From NCBI GenBank assembly GCA_023333565.1, contig JAJKFH010001315.1, positions 2,580,501 through 2,644,500 of the forward strand: DNA of 64,000 nt, in the 5' to 3' direction. A model generated the notes under the pieces. The model was not told where the DNA came from, did not search any database, and saw only the letters and a program-made list of their open reading frames with translations. This document shows, one piece after another, positions 49,641 through 63,000 of this stretch (its first letter is position 1; each line of letters starts with the position of its first letter). The stretch is from Puffinus mauretanicus. Taxonomy: Eukaryota > Chordata > Aves > Procellariiformes > Procellariidae. The translations under genes were made by a program, and so were the position numbers.

Positions 49641-52600
49641 AAGGTTACTTTAGGGTAAATACAAGCTCAAGTACAGTTATTTTTACATTCTTTGACATCT
49701 CATGAAATCCACAGCCTAAAAGTGGGCTTATCAGCATACAGAAAGGAAAGCTGGATGAATTATTCTTAGGAGACAACAAAATGCACATCCTTCTGATAGA
49801 CCAGCATTTGGAATATTCATCTGACATGCAAAATATCCTGGTTCAAATGCCTTTTCAGGTTCTGAGGACACTTGTCTGGATAGCCATTAGGAGATGAAAG
49901 AAATAAGTTCATTTCCCTCCCTCTATAATTATGTGAACAAGTAATAAAGCAGTGAATGGGAGAATTCCCAACTAGAAAATCCTTTTTCAGATTGTCTGCC
50001 AGCACAAACTCTTGCATGGGGAGTGCTCTTGAGATAAAAGGGAAGAACCATCATGTTCCTCTCAGATTTGCACTGTGCAAGCCCCAGGTCAGTACAAGTC
50101 TTGAATAAATCCTTACCTTAATTGGGCCCCTCAGGAAAGACAGGTAGAGGATCTCTTTACTGTGAATTGTAATAGGATCTGTGAAAAGATCTATAAGAGA
50201 TGTTGGCAGTCTTTATGTGTTCTTGATGGCCCACAGAGACCTATCTAACTATTGCAGTTCAGCATTCTATGCTTTTAACAATGAATGCCTTACCTGCCAA
50301 ATTGCCTTCCCTATTGCACTCTTAGACTGTCCAGAGCTTTGTGGATTCCTTTTTTTTTTTAGTGCTGTTAGCACTTAGGACATGCCTAAGGGTATTGTAA
50401 GTTTGCCTGAAAAACACCTTTACAGACCTAACTATCTGTTCAGAAATCTCACGAGTTAGATAAGTTTTAGCGTCACCCAAAACCAGACATGCCAGGGAGA
50501 GGAAATACCTATATTGTGGTTCCAAGGATTTACGCTCTGATTTCACCACTACAGTAACCAGTCCATCTATCATGTGAACTCTTTTGTGCTTACTTCAGAA
50601 AATGTATTCCTTGATTCTTGTAGGATAGGAGCAGGGCTGCTAAAATGAGCTGCAATGAAAAGAGCAGAGCAAGACCACAGTTTCGTCTCTATGCGTAACA
50701 AGAACTTGTATGAGTAGTTCTACCTGATAAGATGAAAATAATGAAGAAGACATCAGATATTCTGCTCAGAAGTACCCAAACATATTCATCCTCTCAAAAG
50801 TCCTTTCCCTTCTCTTTCTTTTACAAAATGACATTCTAATTCGGGCGGGCAGAAAGTCCCTCCCTGCTGGTAGTAACTTCTCTCTCTTCTGGGCTCCAGA
50901 AGAATCTATTCCTACAGTATAAATTTTACCTGAGCCTCTTCAGATATTTTGCCTGCTTTCCAGCATGAATGAGGAGGGAAAAACCCAGAGTTATACATAG
51001 ATCCCATTGGGAGGACAGGGACAGGACTTTGTGCTATGTATGAGAATCTAAACAGGAGTTCTACTTCTGTTAATTACCAAAGAGCTGACACTCACTCTTA
51101 AAAAATCTGTGGGAAACCTTCCAAACTAACCAATCCTCAATAATTATTTGGCATTCATTGATCTCCTCCTTTAAACTATTAAAAATATCTCTATGAAAAC
51201 TCAAGTAAATAGTAGTAGACATATAGCCAAATAGCACTAAGTACTTACATACCAATAGCAGAGTAACTCAGCTGCATATCAACACAGTAAAAAAAGCTCA
51301 GTTTTACCCACTATCCCTGCCCATTTTATTCCTATCCAAGGTCATCAGGCCTGGGAGGTAAAAGATATAATATTCATCTAAGAGTTGAATAGACTGAGAA
51401 AAATATTATTAAAATGCTTAAAAGTGTAACGATAGCCTTGATGACTGAATTATTCTGCACTATACAAGAAAGGTTTAAAACCTGGTGGTAAACCTTCTCT
51501 CAGATCACTAGGTTTAATGATAAAGTAATTAAGATAAAGAGTGTCACGTTACCAAGTACAACTAATCTGATCTGTGATTAATTTGAGGAAGGTGGAGATT
51601 TGAGAGACACAGATGAAATATACTAAATGAGTGTCTGATTAGGAAGAAAATATGTAATAAAGTACTTCCAGAAGAATCAGAATATAACTAAAGACAGAAT
51701 ATAGGTATATTGTGCTGGAAGTAAGTTATATATGCTGGAGGGTCAATTACAACTTAGATCAAAACTGAAAGCTTAAATCTGAACTTTTCAGGTCTCTGAG
51801 AGTGCAAGGAGCACAGGCTCAGACTGAATCTACAATCCTGAATTCAGTAATCTACTACTTGTTCCAAGTACCTTACACATTGGTAATGGAATACCCTGAA
51901 ATCAGAGGGATGGTTTTCCTATGCGCTTTTACAAAAGCTAGTACAAAGGCAGAAATCTTCACATCCTCGCCATCTGCAAATTTTTATGAAAATTCATTTC
52001 TCATTTACAGAGGGTCAGATTCTATCACCATTAATATAGAGAGAGTTAAAACTATTTTCTCAGTAATGCTATTAAAAGTAGTAGGGATGTGTAAGGGGCA
52101 GCAGTCACTTTGGATTTAAGTGACAAAATCTGAAATTAAAAGAGGAGAGAATTTTAGGCTCTCATTAACCATCACCTTTAATGAAGGAGTTTCTGTAAAG
52201 ATATGTCTAAAGTCAGTTCTTAAGTTGAATACTTTGCAAATCCTATTGATTCCTATGAACAAACCTACTACATAGAAAAGACTTTATATGTTACTAAGTT
52301 ACAGAATCACACATCCTATTTGGTATTTTATTTGGGTTTCATATTGTATGTATAAATAGCTGAGACACATGTATTAATATATCAGCTAAAATTAGTAATA
52401 CAGTAATTTAAATGCAGAGAGCATTAAAATAAAAATCAAAGAATATAAAATAGCCTTAATCTTTATACTGTAGCAGCTTTATCTGAGTTTGTCTCAGTAG
52501 GCACCATGACATCGCCTAAGAGTTGTATGTAGTACACAGAGCAAACTACTGGAGCTTTTATTTTGCCAGAAACCACAGACATTTGTTTTTATTAGCATAT

Positions 52601-55600
52601 CTGAGGTAAACTAACTTTGTGCCTGTAGTGTGAAAAAGACAGGTATTTAAGTAACCATCTAAAAGTATAATTATGGACAATTTGCATATCTTTCATGGTT
52701 CTCTCTTTTGTAAGAGGATGCGGCAACAGTGATTGTATGAATTTCTACACATTTCCCATCTCCGTTTTCTGATACTAGGTTTTAAATTATCAAATTGAAA
52801 GTGGACATGTGGGCCTATCAAATATATTCAGAGGAAAAAAAAAAAGGGGGGTCAGGGCTCTTGGGTTCTATGTATAGTTTATATCCAGCTAACATTTCTG
52901 AAAGAGCTTCATTCACAAAGGTTCCACTTCTGTAAATTTATGGGGAAAAATACTTCCTTCCCATTGTTCCCCCAAATTCCAGCAATTTCCCAATTCTGAA
53001 CCCACGTCGTGCCCCCTAAATTAATTTGGTCTACTATCACCCCTTGACTAAGCCATAACACTCTCTGAACTGCAGGCGGAGGTAGGTAGGCAGCACAGTA
53101 GCCTTACCAGATTCCTGACTTCTGGCCCACTCTGTTGTGTTTGCTGGAAAACCTATGTTTACAAAAACAACCTGGATCTACTTCCACATGTAGCTAACTG
53201 TCAGGATGAATCATCTTCCTTTCAAGAATAAATTCCAAAATCAATGTCTAGGTATTGGGAAAGACTATAGGGCCTTTAGCTGTGGGACATGTTCAGCTCT
53301 GGTTTTGAATGAGTATGATATATATGGCAGTTTGGAGCTAAGAAAGCAAGCATTTGAGACCATACAGATGGGAGTTTTAGAAAATGCCTAATATTTTCAA
53401 TATCAGCTCAGCAATCACTTGAGAAAAAAAGCCATATGAAATCCTTCAAATGCATTATATCATTATCAGACCATTATACTGGCTGACTGTGCGAGATCAA
53501 CAATTTTCCTGCTGAAAACAGAAAACATTGTAGATGTTCTCACTAGGTCCCCAGATCTTTTTCAGATACTGACTTCAGTACATCTCATCACTGAAAGACT
53601 CTGAAAGGGAAAAGGATTTGTACCAGCTGTGCTTTGAGCTTTCTGAAAAAGGTTTTGAGACATAACGACATCTGTAGAGGGAAGAACGCAAAAGTGCCCA
53701 TATAGTTTGCGTCTGAACCAACAAACTGCACATGGCAGGATTCGGAAATCAGTGATCTCTTGGGAAATTAACTGTAGATCTTAACCCATAAATCAGAGGT
53801 CATTAAAAAGCTTTAATTGGAATTGTTTTCATGTAAAAATGCTGTTTGGGGCAAAATTATTTTAATGATATACTATTTCCTATGGAAAACCTATAAGTGT
53901 AGAGGGTTTGGGGTTTGTGGGGGGTCTTTTTTATGTTCCACAATGAAAATCTATATGAATATTCTAAATTTTAAAAATCACATTTCAAAATGAACACATT
54001 TCTTGCAGAAATAGAAGAAATTAAAGGGAATTGTTTTGTTCTGGAGTTGAATGATTGTAAATTTCAAAATAAAAACATTAATGTCACTAGAAAGTATAAG
54101 TCAGAAACTACAGTGATTTGAAAGCTACTGAGATGGGGATGGTATAAGAACTTGACATTGAAAATACCAGTACATGTATTTGTCAAAACTGACTGTAACT
54201 TTTGGTTTCTTGTTTGCTTTTTGTTGCTGTTGTTCTGTCTTTTCTTTTTTTTTTTTCTATTCCAACAGACTGAACCAGTATTATTCACTGGAATCCACTA
54301 GTTGCCTAACATGAGTAGTGTACAAACCTTTTCATGCTTTCTAAGCACGCATTAGAGCTTCTGAGAACATTATTTGTACGCAATTTAGATATTTTCCTTT
54401 CTCTGCAAGTTTAAAAGTTATTTGTTCAAACAGGTGCGCAGTATTCTGAGTTGATTCATTTCTTCATTGCTTTTTCATTCTAGATGCCCATCAAAATCTA
54501 GTTTTGAGATAAAATTACAAAATGGAACAGAGTGTACGTAGACGTTAGTGGATCTGATGGACCACTTACAGATTTTCATGGCTAGACATTTATTTTGGCT
54601 TACCTGGTTCATGTTGCTCTCCAGCGTAACGATAAAACAGACTTAGAAACAAAAACTCACCTTTCTGATTACAGAGCTTAAGACAGTCACAAATACATTA
54701 GCCTGGGAAAGTGTTATCATGTCATAGACCAGGTTTCAGAGCCAAAAACATCGCAAAATCTTTCCTGCGGATGGATATTCTCCTCAGTGCCTATCAAATA
54801 ATGAACAGGGAAGACTAAAGGTGATGTCAACTTGAATTAGGTATCAAATACCTACTATGTCATTTATCTTTTGCTTCTACTGCTGAGATCCCTGGCACCA
54901 AAAAACAGAGTTTTAAATTAGGAAAGTATCTGTCAACAGAGGAATCATAGACCCCATAGGTATACTTACTGACAACTGCCCTAACAAAGTATGGCTTTTA
55001 TTTCTCTCAAAGATGATAAATTAACAAGCACAATTCAAACACGTCAGAAGTTTTAAATACACTGTATGAAAGACTTTTAAAGAAAGGGATATTGTTGTAG
55101 TGCACACACAAAGATTTTCTTTGTGGATGCATTCTTCCATTGATGGGATTACAGGCCAGTTTTAACACTGCTGTGGGATGAAAGTAGTTAATATTATCAC
55201 AGTAAGTTACAGAACAGAAGGCCCTGCCTCCACTTAAAATTAGCGGTGTGTAAGAATGGTCATCAGAAATAATCTAGCCTTCCTCCTGACCACCACAAGA
55301 CCACCACATCTTAGTTGAACACAGTTACCTCCCTGTCTAAATGAGGCAGGTCAACACACATGCTCTACTCAAACTCAAGGGCATCCCCAGGAGTTGACCA
55401 CCTACACATATGCACCTGAACATACTTATATTTGAGTGAAAAGGTGAAAGCGCCATTTGAAAACTCATTTTGTCTTCCGATTTAGACTATCTATGCCTCA
55501 ACATTGATGACTGAAATTCTGAAACAGATTTGGAAGCATAATGCTCCACCTGTATCAGCTTCCATTTTGGAAAGCATACAGCTGTGGCTGTGCTATGCAG

Positions 55601-56739
55601 ATCTGGTATATTTTGACTAATAGAAAAACAAATCTTGAAATCTCAAAGCTCAAGAAAATCTTTTTCCTTGACTTGCATCTTTTATGACTTCAAAATGAGT
55701 AGCTTGTGGTTATTGAAAGGTTGGCCCCATTTCACCCAAAATATTAGAAATATTTAATGAATCCTATGAAAAGCAACGAGTTTGTTAAACGTAGAATCGG
55801 GAGATCAGTGATATGCAGCTTGCAGTAATACCTTCTCTGATAGGACTGGAGCTACAATAAAAGACTTCTGCCCACAGTTTAAGCTAATGTTACTAAGTGT
55901 AAGGAAGGACATCAGCACGTAAACTAATTATATCTCACCCAGCTTTTTAAAAATCAGGCACCTATTTTACAGACAGTTATACTGCGGTACAGTAAGAACA
56001 ACTGTCAATTGTGGCAGAGACGGATATATTAATAGGAGAGATTAGAATATAATATAAGTTTAATCATATGTGCTTGTGCAAATTTCTGAAGAAGTGAGTT
56101 CTGACAGGTAATACCTGAAGACTTTACTCTGGATTTGTCCCCATAAACTGGATGATTGATTGATAATTTAGAAAAGCAGAAAAGAAATAAGAATGTACAT
56201 GGAACTGTACTTGGACCAAATAAGGAACACCACAGTGAATATGGCAAGCTTTCCAAATAAAACAGCAAGTGGCTATAACCTTCAATGTTATGGCTGTGAT
56301 ATTTTAAAGGTTTTTTTGTCCTAAAAAATAAATCTCATCTCCTCTGATCAAAACAAGTATATGTTTTATATTGTATATACACATCTACAATATTTAAAAC
56401 ATAATTATATTTATATTAAAGAAGGCACTTTACAAAATGTAAGCATCATTTGTAATAGATCTCAGTGATTTGTAAACCTCAGTTTCACTATGGGTACTTT
56501 CCTATGGGATCTCTTGTTTTTCCTCTAGTCTTTGAATCTTTTAAAGCCTCTCTCATTATTTTTGTTGTCTGAAGTTGGGCAATAATGTTACTGTGATTAA
56601 TTAAGCAAAAAGACATGGAAATGGGGGTGTGGTAATCATAAGATAATAAAGCCCTCTGGGTCTCGCAATGCATGAGGTGCAGCCAGGACCCTTTATCCCC
56701 AGAGGTCTGATTATCTCCAGGAAAACTACACCTCCCTGT
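49641..56739. other. Noncoding DNA, nothing recognised
   Basis: About 7 kb with short unrecognised frames on both strands (longest 105 codons, 51802-52119) and no interspersed repeat I can identify. It contains the A11-G6 homopolymer pair at 52835-52851 and a T run near 54242-54257. Confidence 0.5.
52835..52851. repeat. Homopolymer pair A11-G6
   Basis: Eleven A followed directly by six G, the same kind of junction as at 23976-23993. Confidence 0.85.
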
Positions 56740-57570
56740 ACTTGCTGTATGGCTATTATGAAATATCTTTACATTTTATAGATAAAGTAAATTACTTTAA
56801 TCACTGAAAATTGCCAGTGTTGTGAGGTTTCAGCTGTGAGGTTCACAGAGCTTAATCTGCCCATTTCAAGTCTGAAATAACCAATAATTGTTCTAATAAA
56901 AGCAGCAGTAAATCATTATTTAAATGCTGGGATCATCCCCTCAGAGTGGCAAAGGCACCTTCTGTATGTTTGATGACATGGGGTGCTCGTTTAACCATAA
57001 CCCTGGAAGTGCAAGCCATAGGGGAAATACTTTACCAGGGCTATTTAGCGTGTGTAATCAATGTTTTGTTAGAGCGTCAGATTATTTTCTGTCATTCTGC
57101 AAAGTCCTAGGTCAGCAAACAATAACATCTGCCCAACATCTGAAAATCTCTTCGTAAAAAAATCCAAATGTTTTTAATTTGTCACACTTCCAATCAGGCA
57201 TTTTTCAGAAAATCTTCAGTGGCTTTTGTTCAAAGGCAAAATACATTTTCCCATTCTGAAATCATTGGAACGCACAAGAAGCATGTTTACTAATTGCAAA
57301 TATGACAGGGATGTCAGTGACAACTCTATCCTGCCCTCCACATGCTCTGGAATTGTGAACACAGTGCTCTGGCAGAAGCCACGGTCAATCAAAACACACG
57401 TATCAGTCTTACTGCTGCCAGCCCTGGGACCGTGATATTCTCACGTTTCCCTTCCATGGATGAGCACAGAAGTGGAAATTCCAGAATTACATCACAGCTG
57501 ATGCAAGAGTCACTGACTGACAAAAATATCACCTTCTGGAGTGTTCCTTTCAGGAAAGGTATTTCCAGAA
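56740..57570. promoter_or_regulatory. Possible conserved noncoding element (unproven)
   Basis: A longer non-repetitive stretch with balanced composition and few stops on the plus strand (open stretches at 56924-57157, 57226-57435 and 57342-57581), yet without a protein-like peptide or splice-site pairs. It contains SOX/homeodomain-like words such as AACCAATAATTGTTCTAAT. It has the texture of conserved regulatory DNA but no proof. Confidence 0.2.
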
Positions 57571-59517
57571 ACAAAAATTAGTTACATTGATATTTACTAT
57601 CTTATTCTTACCTGTCATATTATAGTAATTTATTTAAAATACATTAACTATTTGGAAAGATTTGCAAGCAGTTACACAGGACTATGGATTTCCAGCAGCC
57701 TACTTCCCAGAGGCTTTTAGGGAACCACTATACTATGAGAAAGACACTATAGGATACAGAAAAATAACAAAAAAGTGTGAATATTCAGAAAGACAATCTA
57801 TGTCTGAACTGTGTAAACAGATGAATTAAAAACACTCCAAGGTCTTTTTGCAGTGCAATGTTCACATACACATGAGAGCTGAAGACTAGTCTCCCTAGAA
57901 AGCAACTAGTTATATTTATCGGACTAATGTAAGGCAGAGTTTCAACTGGCATGTCAAACTGGAGAAGGTTTACCTAGTAACAGAAAAACAATATCCTTAG
58001 GAGAGGTGAAAAAACAGAACTAGGAGGCAGAGGAATATGGTCCTGATGCCATTTATTCTATTTTTTAAAGAAACGTTAAAAAATTGTCACATTTCTCATG
58101 ACAGGAAAATAATTTTATTTCAGAAGGAAAGAGTGTGCTATCAGTAGTTCTCAGGAGAAATCTGAGGTTATTGTGCCAGAGGCAATTAACCTTGAGTAAT
58201 AAAAACTTCTAGCAGCCTCAAATGACAACCTGATAGAAGAGCAGATATTTTCAAGGGAAAATAGTGACTTGCAAACAAGATATCTTTTGCTTCTGTTCTG
58301 GCTTTCAACCCAAGCTTTTAAGCTTCCTGCAGTAATTTGTTTACCAAGTTGACTAATGAGAAGAATTAATCAAAAGAGTTTTCATGGGAGAAATATGACC
58401 AGTAACATGAGTAAGAATCGTATAATACAGAAGACCAATGTCATCTGCTTCTGGAAGAATTCCAAATTGAAAGATTGAATTTGGTTACAAGTTACAGCAT
58501 AGGAGATGCAGAGGAATGCTCTGTGGAAAGATGCACTTAGCAAAACTAATTGGTAAAAAAACAAATGAGAATATCAGTCCTAGCAATGAAGATGAGATAA
58601 AGTTTAAGGCTAGACTTGTTCACCCGTTAAGGATAAGTCATGTAAAGAACAAACTGGTGAAGTCAGTGAAAGGACTAATGTCAGAAAATCGTATGAAAAT
58701 GAGAAAGAGGGAAAGATTCTGTATCCTGATCACTAATTCGAGAGTGTTGAAAATATATTGCATTTTTGAGATTCAAAGATATATGTTAAAATCTCAGTAG
58801 CAGCAGAAGAAGCTGTATGCTTTGGTGAATAGCAAAGTATTAAACACGAGGAGGAGCACGGAGGGAAGGTAGTGTTCACAAGAGAACGCAATCCTGAGGA
58901 ATGCGGGTCAATACCTATATCAGAACAACTAGAAATAATCAGAAGGGTGGAGGGACATACTGAAATTTGCTTCCTACGTGATTTCTGTACAATTGCTATT
59001 GTGGACCCCGTCCAAGGGAAGGTGTACTAGGCAATCAGCTCACTGCCTTCCTTCCATGCAGAAAGGAATATTCTTTGAAGCTACAAATGGAAGGCAAATT
59101 TGTAGCTGGATATCCTCAGACTCCAGGACACTAAATACAAGGAATGAGACTGATTCTCACTGGTTGGAAGTTGTCAGTATCCCATTGAAAAGCAACAGAG
59201 CCAGGAAGAATTTTCCAAAGTTTTCCTGAAACATTTCTATGAATGTGTTAGTTTTCTCAAGATAAAAAATTAAATGTGACACTTCCTACAAATGACTATT
59301 TTTTTAATTTTTGGTTGAAATAGTTTGTATGAAAGTTCTTCTATTTGTATCAAGACAGCGAAAGCACTACGTTCCAGTTTTCTATATTTAAACATCAAAA
59401 TTATAAGTAGTAAAGCAAAAGCATACCAAAATATTCTATTCTGCAAATGCTGAAACACTTCTTCAGCTTTTCTCTTCTTTGGGGGCAGAAGGGTAGTTTG
59501 CGTGTGTGTGTGCATAT
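57571..59517. other. Noncoding DNA, nothing recognised
   Basis: Short frames only (up to 94 codons at 58516-58800) and no family likeness. It ends in a TG microsatellite (about 59499-59520) into which the LTR inserted. Confidence 0.5.
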
Positions 59518-59522
59518 GTGCC
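59518..59522. repeat. Left target-site duplication of the LTR
   Basis: GTGCC directly before the LTR's TG. The identical five bases follow its CA end at 60039-60043. Confidence 0.92.
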
Positions 59523-59723
59523 TGTCCTGGTTTCGGCTGGGATAGGGTTAAATTTCTTCCTAGTGCTGTGTTTTGGATTTAGTATGAGGAGAATGTTGAT
59601 AACACACTGATGTTTTCAGTTGTTGCTAAGTGCCCTCCTAGTCCAAGGACAGCTCCATGCCTACTGACTGAGCTAGGTACACGAGATGGGAGGGAACATA
59701 ATCAGGACAGCCAGCCCAGCTGG

Positions 59724-59768
59724 CCAATGGGGTATTCCATACCATGTGATGTCATGCTCAGTATATGA
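59724..59768 (+). promoter_or_regulatory. LTR promoter elements (CCAAT, CRE-like, TATA-like)
   Basis: CCAAT at 59724-59728, TGATGTCA at 59747-59754 and TATATGA at 59762-59768 are spaced as in a retroviral U3 promoter. The CRE-like site differs from TGACGTCA at one CpG position, and the TATA box is not perfect, so promoter strength is doubtful. Whether it is used is unknown. Confidence 0.6.
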
Positions 59769-59901
59769 AGGGTAGGCGTGATCCAGGAAGTACGGATCGC
59801 TACTTGGTTATCGGTCAGTGTGGGTGGTGAGCAATTGCATTGTACATCACTCATTTTGTATATTTTATCATTATCATTATTATTTTCCCTTTTTCTGTTC
59901 T

Positions 59902-59907
59902 ATTAAA
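59902..59907 (+). terminator. LTR poly(A) signal (ATTAAA)
   Basis: ATTAAA, a common functional variant of AATAAA, sits downstream of the TATA-like box within the LTR, as expected at the R/U5 border. It could end transcripts that enter from upstream. Confidence 0.6.
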
Positions 59908-60038
59908 CTATCTTTACCTCAACCCACGAGTTTTTCTCACTCTTACCCTTCCGATTCTCTCCCCGTCCCGTTGAGGGGGGGGGGGAGTGAGTGAGCGGCT
60001 GTGTGGTATTTGGCTGCCTACCAGGTTAAACCACGACA

Positions 60039-60043
60039 GTGCC
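60039..60043. repeat. Right target-site duplication of the LTR
   Basis: GTGCC, identical to 59518-59522. Confidence 0.92.
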
Positions 60044-63000
60044 AAACCTGAAATGTCATTAAAAATACCATATACTCAAAACTGAGATTTTGCTGTTGAT
60101 GCCAGTGGAATCACTATTTCAAACCATTTCAACAAAACCATGAAAAATGAAATTTTCTGAAAAGCTTAAGTCCCATCTGAAAGAATTAATAAGAAATAAT
60201 TTTACTAATTTAAGAGAAGATAGTCCTGGTCATCTTCAATACATCCAAAAAAGACAAGAATTATTATACAAAAAAATACTATTCCTGCAATACTAAATAC
60301 AGATTTTGCACTTAATCTGTCCCAAACTTTACCAGAATTAAACTCTAGTAAAGTTCAAGTTTATTCACCAAACTGGAAAAAGAACTCTCATGTCCCACAT
60401 ATCTCATATGGCATTCTTCATATATCTAACTGGAGAAGAACCATAATGAACATTTTGTAACGCTAATGAAGTGTTACATCATCAAATTCAAAACATTTCC
60501 AAATGAAACAGACAAAGTAGCTCCAAAATTTCTAGCTACATAGAGTTTAGCTGATCTATCTCATTGGTTAATGCAGTTTCAAAAACTAACTTGTGTCTTA
60601 TAATTCAGAAAGCCGGAGTGAAAAAAAGATAACAAAACAACGATTCTGAGAATACAAAAGATAGGCAGGTTCTTAGGAGCTGTCATTGAAACAATGCTTA
60701 TGGAATTTTAGGGCAGGAATCAATTAAAGTTTTGTTTAGGTATGTCTCTTACAAAAAGTGCACAGTTCTCTCAAAAGTTACCTAGACCAGAACTATATTT
60801 ACATTCAGTAATTTCCTTATGCAAAGGAAGTAAAAGCATGAAGTTATGTTCACTATACTTCAGTATTTCTGAAGGTAATTTGCTTGTGAACAGGCAATTA
60901 AACCAAATTTAACAAAAATTTGGAAAATATACTAAAAAGAGGAATTGGAAACAGGCATATTGCACGCAGTAATTCTTAACAAGTATATGAAAGCCTTTTC
61001 ATACTTTTATTGCTATGTTTGAACACAGCAGAATCAAAGCTGTTCCTAGGTATGTTGGTAAGTATGTTCTGCTACTCGGTACCAGAGCTTAAAGCTCATT
61101 GACAGTTGAGAAAAGCTTCCAAACAATTCCAGACACGTGGTATACCTAAAGTTAAAAAACTAAGAGCCGACAGAGCCTTGATTATCTAGGAATGGAAATA
61201 TTGCAATGGTTGACCCCAGAGTCTTGGATTCCAGCATTGCAGCTTGTTCACAGTAAGCATCCTGGGACAGCTCACAGGAGCAGTTCTCCTCCTTGCCTAT
61301 GGTTAGTGAGGAGAATGGAAATGTTTAGGTTTAATAATTATGTTAGAAAAGGATTTATGTAGATGCTGGGTATCAGGTAAACTCCTAGCCAACTCATGTA
61401 ACATTCATGCAGAAATATTTTATGTAGCTACAGTAAATATGTCCAAAGCCTTTAATTGTAAAACAGGCTAAAGCTTCTTGTGAAGAATTTCGGGTAATAA
61501 GCAAATGTGAAAGCCAGCTTGGGGGTTACCTAAAAGGGTGAACAGCCTTTGAGGTACCAAACTTAAAGCCTCTTGTGCTTCAAAATCTATAATATTTAGA
61601 AATGAAACAGAGAGCTTTGAAGGTGTGAAAATCCTGAGGCTTCAAGAATATCTTATTTAGGTTGAAGAATATGTTACATAAAATGGGAGAGGGCATTATG
61701 AACACAGTCTAACAAGGAAACACAGAGTAATGTCTCAACATGCTTTTTGTTCAAACTTTATAGGAAATTAGATTAATAATGCATGAGTTGCTTCATGTTA
61801 AGGTTATTCACTCACCCACTCCCTCACTTATTTTCCTTTAAAAAGTATTCTACTTTTACATATAAAATTAGATTTTTTCATTTTTATTCAACGTGGTTAT
61901 AGCAGATACAGAGTGCTCAAATACGCTTAGATAAAGCCACTTTTATCAAACTATGCAGAGCAGTTCTGTTAACGTGGGTATTTTTTTGCTTATTCCAAAA
62001 GTAGATAATCTAAGGAGAATCACAACTAAATTATGTAATTATTTTTACAGCATCATTTGTCACATCAAAGATGCTATTAAAGTAACTTATGATAAATTGT
62101 AAGTGATACTTATCAGTTCTCTAGGGAAAACCAGGATATGTTTGGAACCAAACCTCCTGTTTGCTGTGGTAGAAGAGAACAAGATCTGGTCTAGAGAACA
62201 TTTCCATCATTCTTCCACCCTTTCTTTGTGGAAAGAGGATCAAGCTTATAATAGCTCCAGTTTTCAGCTAATAGTTGGCTAGGAAAAACTTCACCTCATT
62301 TTTATTCTGAAGAGAAACCGGTTGCAATAACCCAGCGTTTCCCTGAAGTCACCATACTTCCACCTACTCCTCTTACCAGTCAATGAGAAGATTAAAGTAT
62401 ATGCAGTTGTCTCATGAAGCATGAGGCATTTTTGGCATTTCTTCCCTTTAAATGCAATTAAAGTAGAGATAGAGACAATTTTTGCTAGCAGAGTGCAACT
62501 GTGTGTAAAACAGGGAGGAGACATCTTGAGCACAGTCGCTCATGGATTATCGGAAAGTCAAAAATATATTGTGATTTTTTTAAAGGACAAATCATCATCA
62601 AAAGAAAGCTGGGAAATTGGTGTCATCACTTTTGAAATTTAAACAGGGGAGAAGAAAGCAAAAGAGAAAGAAGTGCATTTCTCCCTTAAAATCACAAAAC
62701 TCATTAGCAGAACAAGAACAGGTTTCCCGATACCTTTTTGTTGATAAATTCTCACAATCATTAAGTCAGACAATTACAAGGATCAAAAGGACCTCAGTAG
62801 ATCACTTTGGCTAATACCATGACCTGAGGTAGTGTCATCTGTACTTAAAGAAACATTTACTAGGGAAAGCTAACAGTTCTTTAAAATCTCTAGTTGCATA
62901 CCTTCCTTTAGGGAAATTGTTATTTACCTGCTTACTTATCGAGAGAGATTTTTTTTTGTTTTTTCAGAATGGACACATTTTCTTTCAACAAACTAAGCTG

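Larger units (their letters stand above)
59523..60038 (+). mobile_element. Solo LTR of an avian endogenous retrovirus (ERVL-like)
   Basis: A complete 516-base LTR. It starts TGTCCTGGTTT and ends AAACCACGACA; the ends are inverted repeats matching at 10 of 11 bases. A perfect 5-base target duplication (GTGCC) flanks it. Five-base duplications are typical of class III (ERVL/spumavirus-like) elements, which sets the class by inference. Inside are CCAAT (59724-59728), a CRE-like TGATGTCA (59747-59754), a TATA-like TATATGA (59762-59768) and an ATTAAA poly(A)-type signal (59902-59907), all in plus orientation and in LTR order. The 3' part has an 11-G run (59975-59985). No internal viral genes are present, so the provirus was reduced to one LTR by recombination between its two ends. 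The sequence strongly resembles an LTR family abundant in many birds. Confidence 0.95.
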
